DNA of 64,000 nucleotides, taken from Puccinellia tenuiflora. Lineage: Eukaryota; Streptophyta; Magnoliopsida; Poales; Poaceae. Location of the stretch: NCBI GenBank assembly GCA_012064385.1, contig QRDG01000867.1, positions 488,515 through 552,514 on the forward strand, read 5' to 3'. The notes under the pieces are model-generated. The model ran no database searches and was not told the DNA's origin. It saw only the letters and a list, made by a program, of their open reading frames with translations. The position numbers and the translations under genes are program-made. Positions 10,201 through 19,329 of the stretch are shown piece by piece (within the stretch, counting starts at the first letter, position 1; each line of letters starts with the position of its first letter).

Positions 10201-11972
10201 AGTAAAAGAGGTGTGTTATTAACTTATTATACCTTGGATGTCCGTTAAAGCAGTAACATGAGGAATTCATTTTTACGATGTACTTTTTTTCTGGACAGGT
10301 TATAGATGATCTTACTTCAAGCAGAACAGGGGTTGAGGCTGATCTGAATACCCTAGCAGGAGAATGGCAACTATTGTGGGCTTCACAGGTCAACCTTTAC
10401 ATCAGCATATTTCAATGCATGTCATCTCTGATGTGGAGCTAGATTTCTTATTGGTCGTGAGTTTATAATTTAGTGACTACACAAAACATATTACAAGGCA
10501 TTCCGAGATATTCATGTGTTACTTCTTTTGTTCTATCTTTCTTCCAGTAATTTATCTCGTATAGTTTCCTCTATTTCTGTGTAAATACTACTTACACTAG
10601 GTTTCTTCCTTGTTGCTCCCATGAAAGAGCATAAAAATTGTAAGCGTATCAGACCGTGATTGAACTTAGGTTCCAAGGCAGAGTCGAAGAATGTGGATGC
10701 TTTTCTGATTTTTTCTTATGAGCCTGATAGCTTATGCACTAAACAGCAATAGTTATTTTTGATGAATGCATATGACTTGGTAGACCTGACTCCTGTTATT
10801 CACAAACTTTGGCTGTCGTCCTGATTCGTGGTATAAATAAGTTTCATATATGAAGCATTTCTTATACTGCAAATGTCTGTAAGACTATCTTGGTGGTGTA
10901 GTTTTAGTACTTCATAGTGAGATATGTATATTGGTGTAGAGACATACTCCCTTCTGCGCAAATATATGTAGGTTTACTAAAATGGGCTTCAATCTGTGGA
11001 GTCCCGTGCATTTTTTCCTTGTAATTCGTATCAGAATATCTTGGATAGTATATAATTAATTAAGTATATCAAAATGATACGGTATATTACATACTACTTT
11101 AGGTGGTATACAAGACGTAGGGGTAACTACCACCACTTGTAAGATGTGTTTTCCCTTTCATCTATTCATTCATTTGTATGTACAGACTGAAGTTGGAAGC
11201 TGGTCATCTGTTGCATCTGCTGGTCTCAAGGATTTCCAGGTTAGTTTCAGGACATCAAAAAGGTTGAGGAAAAAGATGATATGATGCTCTCGTGTGTGTC
11301 TTAGTACTTACTACATGACTAATAATACGATCATTTATTTACTCAGACCATAAAGGAAGATGGGCAACTGAAGAATTTGGTGAACCCCTTTCCAGGTGTC
11401 AGCCTCAATGCAAGCGGCAACATATGGTAAGTCTGAATAGCTCCATGTATGTTTATGTTTATTTCCTGTCTCGGATAGTTTCCCTCCTCAAGACCATATC
11501 AAAATGTTTTGAGATCCATATATGAAAATTCAGGTTGCACCTCATGTTCTTCTCTTGGAGTTCCCTTGCATCTTGATAGATACACCTTCATTTTAATAAT
11601 ACTACAAAATATATACTTATGCTTTATGTTAAGTACGCTGTGTTGAAGTTGCAGCGAATCAGGGAACAGCAATACCTTTCGCGTGTCCATGAATGAAGGA
11701 GCTGTTCAAATTGGTGGTGTACAGTTTCCCTTGGACACTCGCGGGGAATTTGTCATGGAGATCTTGTAAGACCGGATTCCCATTTCCCTTGACCTAAAGA
11801 TAAGAGTTATAAACTGACCAATTTATTGGCCATTGGTAACTCGACACATCTCAAAATCACGTCTTGTCCTCATGTTTATGAATTTCCTTGCAGGTACATT
11901 GACAATAAGATAAGAATATCTAGGCTCAACCAGCACGAGCTTGTTCATTTACGCATTGTAAACAGACCATAG
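4299..11972 (+). CDS. PAP12: Plastid-lipid-associated protein 12 / fibrillin-10 type protein, 11 exons, 402 aa
   Basis: Exons: 4299-4568, 4698-4751, 6692-6766, 6904-7023, 9369-9560, 10127-10210, 10299-10388, 11186-11239, 11347-11426, 11655-11765, 11894-11972. They total 1209 nt (402 codons plus TAG), with no internal stop. Residues 1-50 are Ala/Ser/Arg-rich, like a chloroplast transit peptide. Two PAP/fibrillin-type segments follow: one with GSWKLIFTTRPGTASPIQ and FKVPYPVPFRLLGDEAKGWL, the second from about residue 280 (GEWQLLWASQ) to ILYIDNKIRISR near the end. Order and motifs match Arabidopsis At1g51110 as I recall it, about 409 aa. Fibrillins are plastid lipid-binding proteins of plastoglobules or thylakoids; the exact substrate of this clade is unknown to me. 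All introns are GT-AG except intron 1, which is GC-AG. Introns 2 and 4 hold many small transposons. The gene appears intact. Confidence 0.95.
5735..6150. repeat. Degenerate TRIM/SMART-type remnants in PAP12 intron 2
   Basis: Two blocks near 5758-5825 and 6055-6155 share ATTGAATTGC(G/A)(T/C)GCACC, AAGTTCA and GAACTGATGGAGAAAGGTG. These are decayed relatives of the TRIM LTRs at 7450-7892. GTCTTGAAGTTGAGACC near 6019 resembles the internal sequence next to the PBS. The rest of intron 2 (4752-5734 and 6156-6487) holds no gene; 5040-5300 is LTR-like, with a TATA box in CTTATATAGGA. Confidence 0.45.
6506..6643 (+). mobile_element. Au-like SINE in PAP12 intron 2
   Basis: This 138-bp element carries a tRNA-like B box (GGTTCGAACC, about 6532-6541). 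Its downstream part matches the wheat Au SINE as I recall it: CCCCAGACCCCACC, GTGGGAGCCTC and CACTGGGTCTGTCCTTTT at the 3' end. It is flanked by a perfect 18-bp duplication (6488-6505 and 6644-6661), which proves insertion by target-primed reverse transcription. It ends 48 bp before exon 3 of PAP12. Confidence 0.88.
7189..7291. mobile_element. Stowaway MITE in PAP12 intron 4
   Basis: The element begins CTCCCTCCGATCC and ends GGATCGGAGGGAG, the diagnostic Stowaway (Tc1/mariner-type) terminal repeat, after a TA at 7187-7188. The two halves pair almost completely, through TTAATT...GCTGAATCGGATGTATCTAG and its complement. It encodes nothing. Confidence 0.9.
7450..7892 (-). mobile_element. TRIM/SMART-type miniature LTR retrotransposon, carrying a nested hAT MITE
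   Basis: Two short LTRs (7450-7523 and 7814-7892), each TG...CA, flank a short internal region in minus orientation. The PBS, complementary to initiator tRNA-Met, is at 7801-7813 (minus strand TGGTATCAGAGCC) and a purine tract GGGAGAG adjoins the left LTR at about 7524-7530. A 5-bp duplication ATAGT (7445-7449 and 7893-7897) flanks the whole. Without the nested MITE and its duplicated site the element is about 277 bp, the size of known SMART elements. It is non-coding and depends on other elements for movement. Confidence 0.82.
7556..7713. mobile_element. hAT-type MITE nested in the TRIM element
   Basis: The element is 158 bp, with terminal inverted repeats CAGTGGCGAAGCT and AGCTCCGCCACTG. 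A perfect 8-bp target duplication AAGTCAAG lies at 7548-7555 and 7714-7721, which is the hAT signature. A second inner inverted pair (CATTGGGTTCA / TGAACCCAATG) adds fold-back potential. Confidence 0.88.
8602..8625 (+). repeat. Poly-C tract of 24 C
   Basis: An uninterrupted run of 24 cytosines in PAP12 intron 4. Its length is likely to vary between individuals and is prone to sequencing error. Confidence 0.9.
8650..8935 (-). repeat. Degenerate TRIM/SMART-type copy in PAP12 intron 4
   Basis: The segment contains GACAAGTTCATCGAAAAGTACGAACTG and ATACTTCAACACTCCTC, like the TRIM LTR at 7814-7892. It also has two copies of TCTTGAACT(C/A)GA(A/G)ACCTCTTGG followed by a PBS-like TAATACCATATTGAATTG. 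The duplicated PBS-side sequences suggest two overlapping decayed copies. The remaining intron 4 sequence up to 9368 has no recognised feature. Confidence 0.5.
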
Positions 11973-12847
11973 ATACCCAGATTGAGGATCTGTGGACAGA
12001 TTGCTTGAGTTGATTGCTGAGCACATATAGATCAAATGTCACTAATGCTTGACTTCATTGTTGTGTATACTAGTACAGCACTCAGAATGATGTAATTATA
12101 GATCTTCAGAGTTGCATATATTCAAATCATTTCCCCCAAAAAAGTATCACGCTTGCTCCGATGATCATATATACATGTTGGTTTACAAGGCCTATTGATT
12201 TTGTCCTGAAGACTTGAAATAATTTGACAAAATATATAGGCCTTGTAAACCCTAAGAGAGCAAATATAAGAGTGCCAATTTTGTAATTACGATCATACAG
12301 ATTTTCATTTCTTTATCATCGAGAAATTGCAGTTTAACGTAATAAGAGATCTCTTAAAACATTATGACATGACACAGTTCTGAGCAGATAGTGTAAGACA
12401 TAACATTACATAGTTCAGGTTGATCAAAGAGATTTGATATATTGTACTGTTCCGTTATGCAACAAAGACTGGAGGCTCACAATGTACTCAACTGTTTACA
12501 CGACCAGATAAAACATCCAACTATCCAATTAAACTGACTAAATTGGGTTAGATAACCTGGCCATGTCAATATCCTGATTGGTACAAAACGTGTCTTCCTA
12601 TCCCTAAAAGTACAACAATGACTATTTAAAAAATGTTACATGGAACAATACTCTTGCATTATTTGATCAATTTTGGCTTGAGTTAATTCGTTGGGAAACC
12701 AAGCAATTCCTGGCATTTTTGCTTGAGCCCAGCAGAATTTGCAGATATGAAGTTGGTCTGCAGGTGATAGGACTGCAGAATTTGCAGTTACGAAATTGAT
12801 CTGCTGGCGGAAGCGACTAATGAGCTCAGGTCTTTGTATCACGTTAT
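11973..12847. other. Intergenic region between two convergent genes (3' UTRs)
   Basis: The region separates the stop codons of PAP12 (plus strand) and the J-domain gene (minus strand) and should hold both 3' UTRs. No extra ORF is credible here. The only notable structure is the inverted repeat at 12180-12251. Confidence 0.6.
12180..12251. repeat. 72-bp near-perfect hairpin between the convergent genes
   Basis: The arms GGTTTACAAGGCCTATTGAT... (12180-12205) and its complement ending GGCCTTGTAAACC (12226-12251) are 26 bp each with about two mismatches and a 20-nt loop. It may be a tiny MITE or a transcribed stem-loop. Confidence 0.75.
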
Positions 12848-15800
12848 TTATGCAGTAGCCAAACTGTCGCACAGGGTCTGGTATGCTGAGCTGCAACGTT
12901 TGAATTTCTCCTCTGCAGTAGCCTGTCCATGAAACAAGAACCATAATATTTATGAGCTCCGTAGACAATCAAATATAACAGTGAAGCGATTGTGGTAACT
13001 GAAAAACAGACGTCCAAAACATCAATCTAGACATTAGACGATGGAACCTTTTGTAAAGATGGAAATGGGCCGACGAGACCCACCAGGTCACTGGCCCAGC
13101 CCAAAAGATGAGCCCGCCACCACTGACCCCAAGGGACAAGTGGGTCAACCCATCTCCACTATTTGTCTTTCGTATCATCACAAGAAGAGAGCATGGGCAT
13201 TTCAAAAAAGAAAAGAAGAAAGCAGGGGATGAGGATGCACAAATAGCTGCAGTATCAATATAGCAATCTCCGGCTGCTGATCTTCATCCTGCCTGTCCAA
13301 TTCGTGGAGAGATCTCCTGCCCTCCACAAGGACAAGACACTACAAGGTCACAGCCATTCCGAAGAACAAGATAAACCTGACTCCAACTCCTTTAACTCTC
13401 GTCTTGCCAAGACACAATTTCATGTCCTTGTCGCTCCCAAATCCCAACTACAATTTGCTCCGAGAATTTGCATAATCTTCCATGTTCAAGCTGAATGCTC
13501 TAGTACCTTCAAAACTGCTTGCTCTTGAAAGTGAACAAGTGGTCGAAGCAGTGGTTAGGTGCAGGGATCTTCGCGGAGGGGAGCGAGGAGGTGTAGGTGG
13601 ACGTGTTCAAGAAGCCAGAGAAGTACAAGGTGCTGAGCAACATGGAGAAGGCAGGGACGTTGTCCAAGGCGGAGGAGCTCGGCGTCACGGTCTCCTTGCT
13701 AGAGACGCTCGGACTGCTCTCCAAAGCTGTAGACCTAGGCCTCCCCAGCCTTGCCGAGAGCGCGACCATAGTGTCACCTGCCGTGCTCCCTAGTTGGTCG
13801 TGCTGTCTGTTTTCTATTGCCGACTCCGGGGCGGGGTTGTCCGGTCCATTCTCATCCTTAACCTTTTGCAGTACTACATATGTCAGTTCAAACCAGAATT
13901 CCACCTCCTATCCTACTGAATCATGTATTGTAAAACATATTTCTGTACAGAACCTATGTGAGCTGCTAACCTATCCTTACTGATATAATGTTGCATTTAT
14001 TATCATTAACATTGGAGATGTGCTCCTACAGCATCTGAGTCAAGAAAAATGAAAAAAGAGCAGATATGGATGTGTAGTTTCAGATTTGGATCTGTAGTTT
14101 GTATAACCCATATCAATTTTTTAGATCAAAGCCTCGGACCATTCTCGCAGTATAACCTGATGCGAACTCAGGACACTTGTGCTAAAAACTATCTAAACTA
14201 GCAGACTTATCACAAAATGAAACAAAGTTATACAGATAACTTGCAAGGAGTGCCAAAAAATAAACTCTGATGCTGCGTGATTACCTTCGATGAGCCATGA
14301 TGACGATCTGGATGCCATCTAAGTGCACATGTCCGGTATCTAGCAAGGAGATAAATGATAAAACAATGTTACACAGCTCAAAAGAGGTGAAGGATACAAT
14401 GCATCATGGCTCATGGCATAATCCCTTAAAATTCTAAATGCTAGTGAAATGCTGAAAGCCTCAACAATCTTACGCGCTTTTAACATCTTCGAGTTTTAGT
14501 GGACCAGAAGTACTCAAGCCAAGGGCCTGACGCGCCACAGATACCTCTGTCTGGGGGGATATTTCATCCTCATCGTCTGTTTCGTAACTCCAGTATCTGG
14601 AGCTTTTGGAACGAGAACGTCTGGAATTCCTCCTTGGAAAATCATCAGACTCAAAAGACCAATAATATGTCTGCTGATTTCCACGAAAAGCATTACGAAA
14701 GACAGTCTCTGGTTCATCATCATCACTTGTGCAAAACTCAAATCCTCCTGTCACAAATAAGAATAACCTAAACTTTATAAGGTTCACTACATGCACATTT
14801 CTGTCCAACCAGAATATTCATACGAACTGAAGTAACTGTAACTTCACAACAGCATAAGAAGTTGGTAGTATCCTGACTCCTAATTTCCTGAATTAAGCTC
14901 TCGCTCAAAACAGAATAATGATCAAATTTGTTCATAAGATAAGATGGAAGTAGAGATAAAGAACTGTACCCATGCTTTTGACATTATCATGATAAAACTC
15001 ATGTGGCCGAAAACCATTAGGCTTTGAATCCCTGACCCAACGGTGTCCTCTAAACCATGAAGGTCCACTAGATGCATCTTTTTTTTCATCTTCATCCCGC
15101 CAAGTCTGAACATTGATACAAATGAAAATGTCTTAATAGTTAAATAAACATTCTATATAAAAATTTAGATTTCATTTGATTGAAAGCTACAACTGACATT
15201 TCAGTGAACATCAAACTGAATTTGAATTTTTTTAAAACATTGAAAATTAAAATATTGTAACTGTAGGAGCACATACAAATAGATGGAAAATATTTTTTTC
15301 ATCTTGTTTCCTCGCTAAAATTTAGCAATGAAATTAAACAATTCACTTGATTCTGGAGTTCTATACTCCTTGTAGAGTTGTAAGCATTAAAGCTCCCAAT
15401 CTGAAAAAGGCCTGCTAAGTATCTCGCTGCAATCTTTGCAGCTAAATTTAAACATTTATGTATCTCGAAATTTTGCAGGGTTTGAATTGGAATTATATAT
15501 AGTTCTTATACTTTTTCAAAACCTATATATTATTACTTTACTTTTCATTTATTCTGGTCCAAACTAAGTTACAACTACAAAAATGCAAAACAAATATGAT
15601 AAAGAATAATGTGCAATATGTTTGATAATCTTAAGTTCAGTATCTGCAGTATTTGTGAGAGCCAATATCTCAACCGATTTACTCAAAACTAAATGAACAG
15701 AACAAGATAAAAAAAAAGCCGTCAAATAGTTTGTGACTGACATCGAAGAGGTACTCAGCATACTCAGAGATATTCCGTATCACCGTCCTTTGTGTATCTC

Positions 15801-16936
15801 TATTTCTCCTGCGTTTTGCATAGTAGTTGAATCTCTGTGAAAGAAGAAGATAATAGTGTTAGCTCTTTCTTTGTTCAAGACACAAACTATTTTATAATAA
15901 TAATCAGTGTTGGATTAGGCGGCGCCTAGGCAACGCTTTAGCACGCTTAAGCTCTAGGCGATGTGCAAACGCCTCGCCTAGGGCATAAGCGGAATTCTAG
16001 GCAGTGCAAGTAATAAATTGTCTTCTCCACCAAGAAATCATGCCATATTACACTGAAGAACCAGATGGGCCATAATCCAATGGCAGTTGTTGGTAGCATA
16101 CTTATTTATATGGTCTAAATTGTCGTGTATAGGTATATAATAACCCAAATACACACCTAGTGGTACAAACTATATGCCCGCCTAGGCGTGCGCTTAATCG
16201 TCGCCTAGGCGCTAGGCGAATGCCAACCGCCTCGCCTACGCCTAGCGCTTTTTCCAACCTTGATAATAATCATCATCATTCATAAGCAGACAAAGTAACA
16301 AAAGCAGAAAAGCTTAGGCAAACTTTTTTTTTTTGCCAGGGGGGCTGGACAAACAGGCGGCCAAGACATCACACCACGGCAAAATAATGACCTGGAAAGC
16401 ACAAGGAGATCTACCACGGTCGGGGGAGAGGGTGGGGGATATCTCCAAATTACACAATGCGCAATATAAAAATTAGCGCTCAAATTCACCATGAAGAACA
16501 TTCACAAGCATCTAACAAAAAATTCCCCAAATCTACCTGTTGTCATATGGCGTACCTTACGTTCAACCCATCAAACAGATCAAGCAAGAATTCCTCTCAA
16601 ATTGACGATATAAAGCAAGAATTCTACCCATGAGGCTCAATTCATTAAACACACGAGCAATACATCTACGGAAACCGCAAGCTTTCCCCTATACAAGCAT
16701 TTCAGCAAACTACGGGCAGATCAAATAAAAGAGCAATCTTTCTTCTCGGGAGCTGCCAATAGCACAATAGGGAGGGAGATGGTTACGTGGTGCCACTGGG
16801 TCTTGCGCTTCCGCTGCAGGGGAGGCGTGGAGTGGAATGATGCGGTGGCCGCCAGATGCGGCGCCGCCGCCGCCACCGTGGCGATGCGATGCGGGCGGTG
16901 GCCAGAGAGAAGAGCGGTCTTGACGTGGTTCATCAT
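12848..16936 (-). CDS. Plant J-domain protein (C-terminal DnaJ-like domain), 6 exons, 260 aa
   Basis: Minus-strand exons in coding order: 16936-16787, 15834-15742, 15105-14970, 14747-14474, 14339-14285, 12922-12848. They total 783 nt with consistent phases, GT-AG introns and a TAA stop. Residues 1-50 are rich in Arg, Ala and His and lack acidic residues (with ASFHST and LQRKRKTQWHH), which fits a mitochondrial or possibly plastid presequence. Residues 127-200 are acidic and Ser/Arg-rich, with repeated YWS(F/Y)E motifs. The C-terminus (about 200-260) is a short J domain: a helix around KLEDVKSAYRTCALRWHPDRHH, where HPD is the Hsp70-stimulating motif, then EEKFKRCSSAYQTLCD. It should act as an Hsp70 co-chaperone; the client is unknown. 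Intron 5 holds a pseudogene and intron 1 a fold-back element. No coding defect is seen. Confidence 0.9.
13480..13990 (+). pseudogene. DUF1118 / RIQ-like chloroplast protein pseudogene inside an intron
   Basis: The plus strand encodes a recognisable block around 13590-13790: VFKKPEKYKVLSNMEKAGTL, LSKAEELGVTVS, LLETLGLLSKAVDLGLPSLA and ESATIVSPAVL. The repeated LSKAEELG / LGLLSKA pattern is that of plant DUF1118 proteins, including RIQ1 and RIQ2, which affect grana stacking and NPQ. A TAG interrupts the frame just before VFKKPEK (about 13588), and after SPAVL the expected membrane region is lost to frameshift. It sits antisense to the J-domain gene, inside its intron 5. The 13020-13480 segment upstream may be its former promoter and 5' end. 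Confidence 0.6.
15907..16262. mobile_element. Fold-back MITE in intron 1 of the J-domain gene
   Basis: The ends GTGTTGGATTAGGCG... and ...CTTTTTCCAACCTTG form imperfect inverted repeats rich in GCCTAGGCG and CGCCTAGG motifs that pair over about 90 bp. A perfect 10-bp direct repeat ATAATAATCA flanks it (15897-15906 and 16263-16272). The inner part is AT-rich and non-coding. Superfamily uncertain; hAT-like given 8-10 bp duplications. Confidence 0.65.
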
Positions 16937-17189
16937 GGTCGGCGGCGGCGGTCCACGGGGTCGGCGGCGGCGGAGGGGAGCTTTGATGTTTACCTCATCG
17001 GCCGTCGGGGCTCGGCGAGGCTCCACAAGGCGAGGAGCAAGAAATGGCTGATCTCGAGTTCTCGACCCAGTTGCTGGGCCCAGCCCAACGCATGCCTTAT
17101 CAATTAAAACGGTCTGGCCCATAAAATAACTGTTTATTTATGTTTTTTGCCGAATAAAATGACCCTTCTAGCGCGTTTTCCTATTTGAC

Positions 17190-18540
17190 GACCGTAGGGT
17201 CGGTTAGGGCGTTTCCTATTTGACGCCCGTTGCGTTGGTTAGCGACGCAACGTGTACATCCTTCCCAGCAACGGATTGTCAAATGGGCCGGCCCAGGTAA
17301 CAGTCTAGTTACGGTTTTGTGAAGATTCCACAAACTTCTGGCCCGTTTTTCTGTTTTTTCTTTCTGGTTTTTTAGTTTCTATTCGTTTTTCTTTTTCCTG
17401 TTTTTCATTTTGATTTGTTTTTGTTTCTTTTTATTTTTTCGTACTTTTAAAAAATGAATCTTTTTAAAATCTGAACCATTTCCTAAAAAATGATTATTTT
17501 TCAAATATGAATGTTTTTAAATTTGAATATTTTCATAATGAACAATTTTCAAATATGAACCATTTTTAAATATGAATAATTTTTTGAAAAATCTGTTTTC
17601 GGTTCACCAATATTTTTGGTTCACTGTTATTTCGGTTGATCCAAATTTTAGTTTCTTTTTTGTTCATTATTATTTCCGGTTCGCCGGTATTTTTAGTTCA
17701 CCACTCCCTCCGTTCATTATTATTTCCTTGTTCATTATTATTTTTGGTTCATCCGAATTTTGGTTCATCGATATTTTTGGTTCACTATTATTTTTGGTTC
17801 ACCGATATTTTTGGTTCACTATTATTTTTGGTTCATCTGAATTTTGGTTCGCCGATATTTTTGGTTCACTACTATTTTTGGTTTGTCCGAATTTTGGTAC
17901 CTTTTTGGTTCATCGATATTTTTTTATTTTTGATTCATCGATATTTTTGGTTCACTATTATTTTTGGTTCATCCTAATTTTGGTTCATCGATATTTTTGG
18001 TTCACTATTATTTTTGGTTCATCCGAATTTTGGTTCCTTTTCGGTTCATCGATATTTTTGGTTCACTATTATTTTTGGTTCATTATTTTTTTGGTTCACC
18101 GATATTTTTGGTTCATTATTATTTTCGGTTCACTATTATTTTCGGTTCATCCAAATTTTTAGTTTACTATAATTTACCCGAATTTTGGTTCATTTTCGTT
18201 TCATAATTATTTTTGATTCACAATTATTTTTGATTCACAATTATTTTTTGTTCAACCAAATTTAAGTTTTTCTAAATAGTTCACATTTGAAAATATTCAT
18301 TTTTTAAATGGTAATTTTTTTAAATGGTTCTTATTTTTTAAAAATATTCATTTTTTTAAATGTTTCAGATTTAAAAATTCAAATTTGAAAAATATCCAGA
18401 TTTCTAAAATTTGGATTTGTCTTTTTTTTCTTTTTTTTTGGTTCTTTTCCTGTGCATTTGTACTAGTTTGTTTTCTTGTTTTTTTTTCAGAACGTGGTAT
18501 TTTTTTTTTTTGAGAATTAGATCGTGGTAGATGTAAGCTC
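17190..18540. repeat. Repeat copy A with a GGTTCA minisatellite core
   Basis: A GGTTAGCGACGC / GGGCCGGCCCA leader (17235-17295) is followed by T-rich sequence, AAATATGAA-type repeats and then, from about 17590 to 18240, an array of about 18-bp units of the form GGTTCAnnnnTATTTTT. Units alternate between CACCGATATT, CACTATTATT and CATCCGAATT variants. A tail of AAATGGTTC and TTTAAAA repeats follows. The long open frames here exist because 18 is a multiple of three; they are not genes. Confidence 0.7.
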
Positions 18541-18548
18541 CGCTGTGT

Positions 18549-19152
18549 TTTTTTTTTTGAAAAAAATATAACATTAGTCCAGCGTTCTTACAGAAAGATC
18601 CAGAAGTACAAGAAAATTACAAACAAGCCCTTCTTCTAGATCCCGACTAGGGCAACGAACTGGAGCCGTCGGTGGCGCACCAGTGCCGCTGCTCCGCCTC
18701 AGGCCTTGGATAGGAGCCAGCCCCGTGGCAGCCGGGAAGTCGCCGATCGCCGGATCCGCAGATCCTACTCGCAGGAACGCCGTCGTCGTCGCGCTGGGGG
18801 TCAACGCCATCTTCTCCTTCATCTTCAAGCTCCGAATCCACCGCCACATCGGATCCGGTCGGGGCACAACGAACGCGCCAGATCCGTAGACCGACGAGCT
18901 CGGGGAAGTCGGCCGCCTCACGAAGAAGCTCCAGGGAGCACCGCCGCGAGAGGGGAAGCCGGCCGACACCAAAACCCGCACCGACGCCTCCACCACCTCC
19001 ATGGCGCCGCCGGCCCGGGACCTACCAAGCCCTACACTATATACAGGCCAGGATCTACGGTTTCCCCAACCTCCCGCCACCGGAGTGGCCGCCGGAGGCA
19101 GAGGAAATCGCAGATCGCCGGCGAGTGAGGTGGGCTGACGGGAGTCGCTCAC
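18549..19152 (-). other. Unassigned ORF of 192 codons between the two GGTTCA copies
   Basis: The minus strand has an open frame from 19152 to 18574, ending LVCNFLVLLDLSVRTLD. It is followed by an AT-rich 3' end and a run of A with one break (18549-18570), like the tail of a retroposed or LINE-type insertion. The protein is Ser/Pro/Arg-rich, with no domain I recognise. It separates two direct copies of a repeat, so it is either part of that element or an insertion into it. No target duplication was identified. Confidence 0.35.
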
Positions 19153-19329
19153 AAATCGCCTCTCTCGCTACAGTGACGGGATACGCTCGATGTGCTGTAT
19201 GCTCGCTCGCTCGTGAGCAGTTGCGAGAAGCAGTAAAACAGTACTTGGGCTTGGCCCATTTACGATCTCTTCAGCTCGTACGGTACGCGTTTGCTCGCCA
19301 GCCATCGCTAAGAGCGTAGAATAGGAGCT

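Noticed and set aside
12636..12968. 110-codon minus-strand ORF over the last exon of the J-domain gene
   Set aside because: It is in a different frame from the spliced exon (EEKFKRCSSAYQTLCD), which fits the J domain and phase.
17572..18206. Long plus-strand ORFs (up to 196 codons) of Phe/Trp/Ile/Val-rich repeats resembling a membrane protein
   Set aside because: They are read-through of an 18-bp tandem repeat whose period keeps frames open; composition alone explains them. The same holds for 19767-20319.
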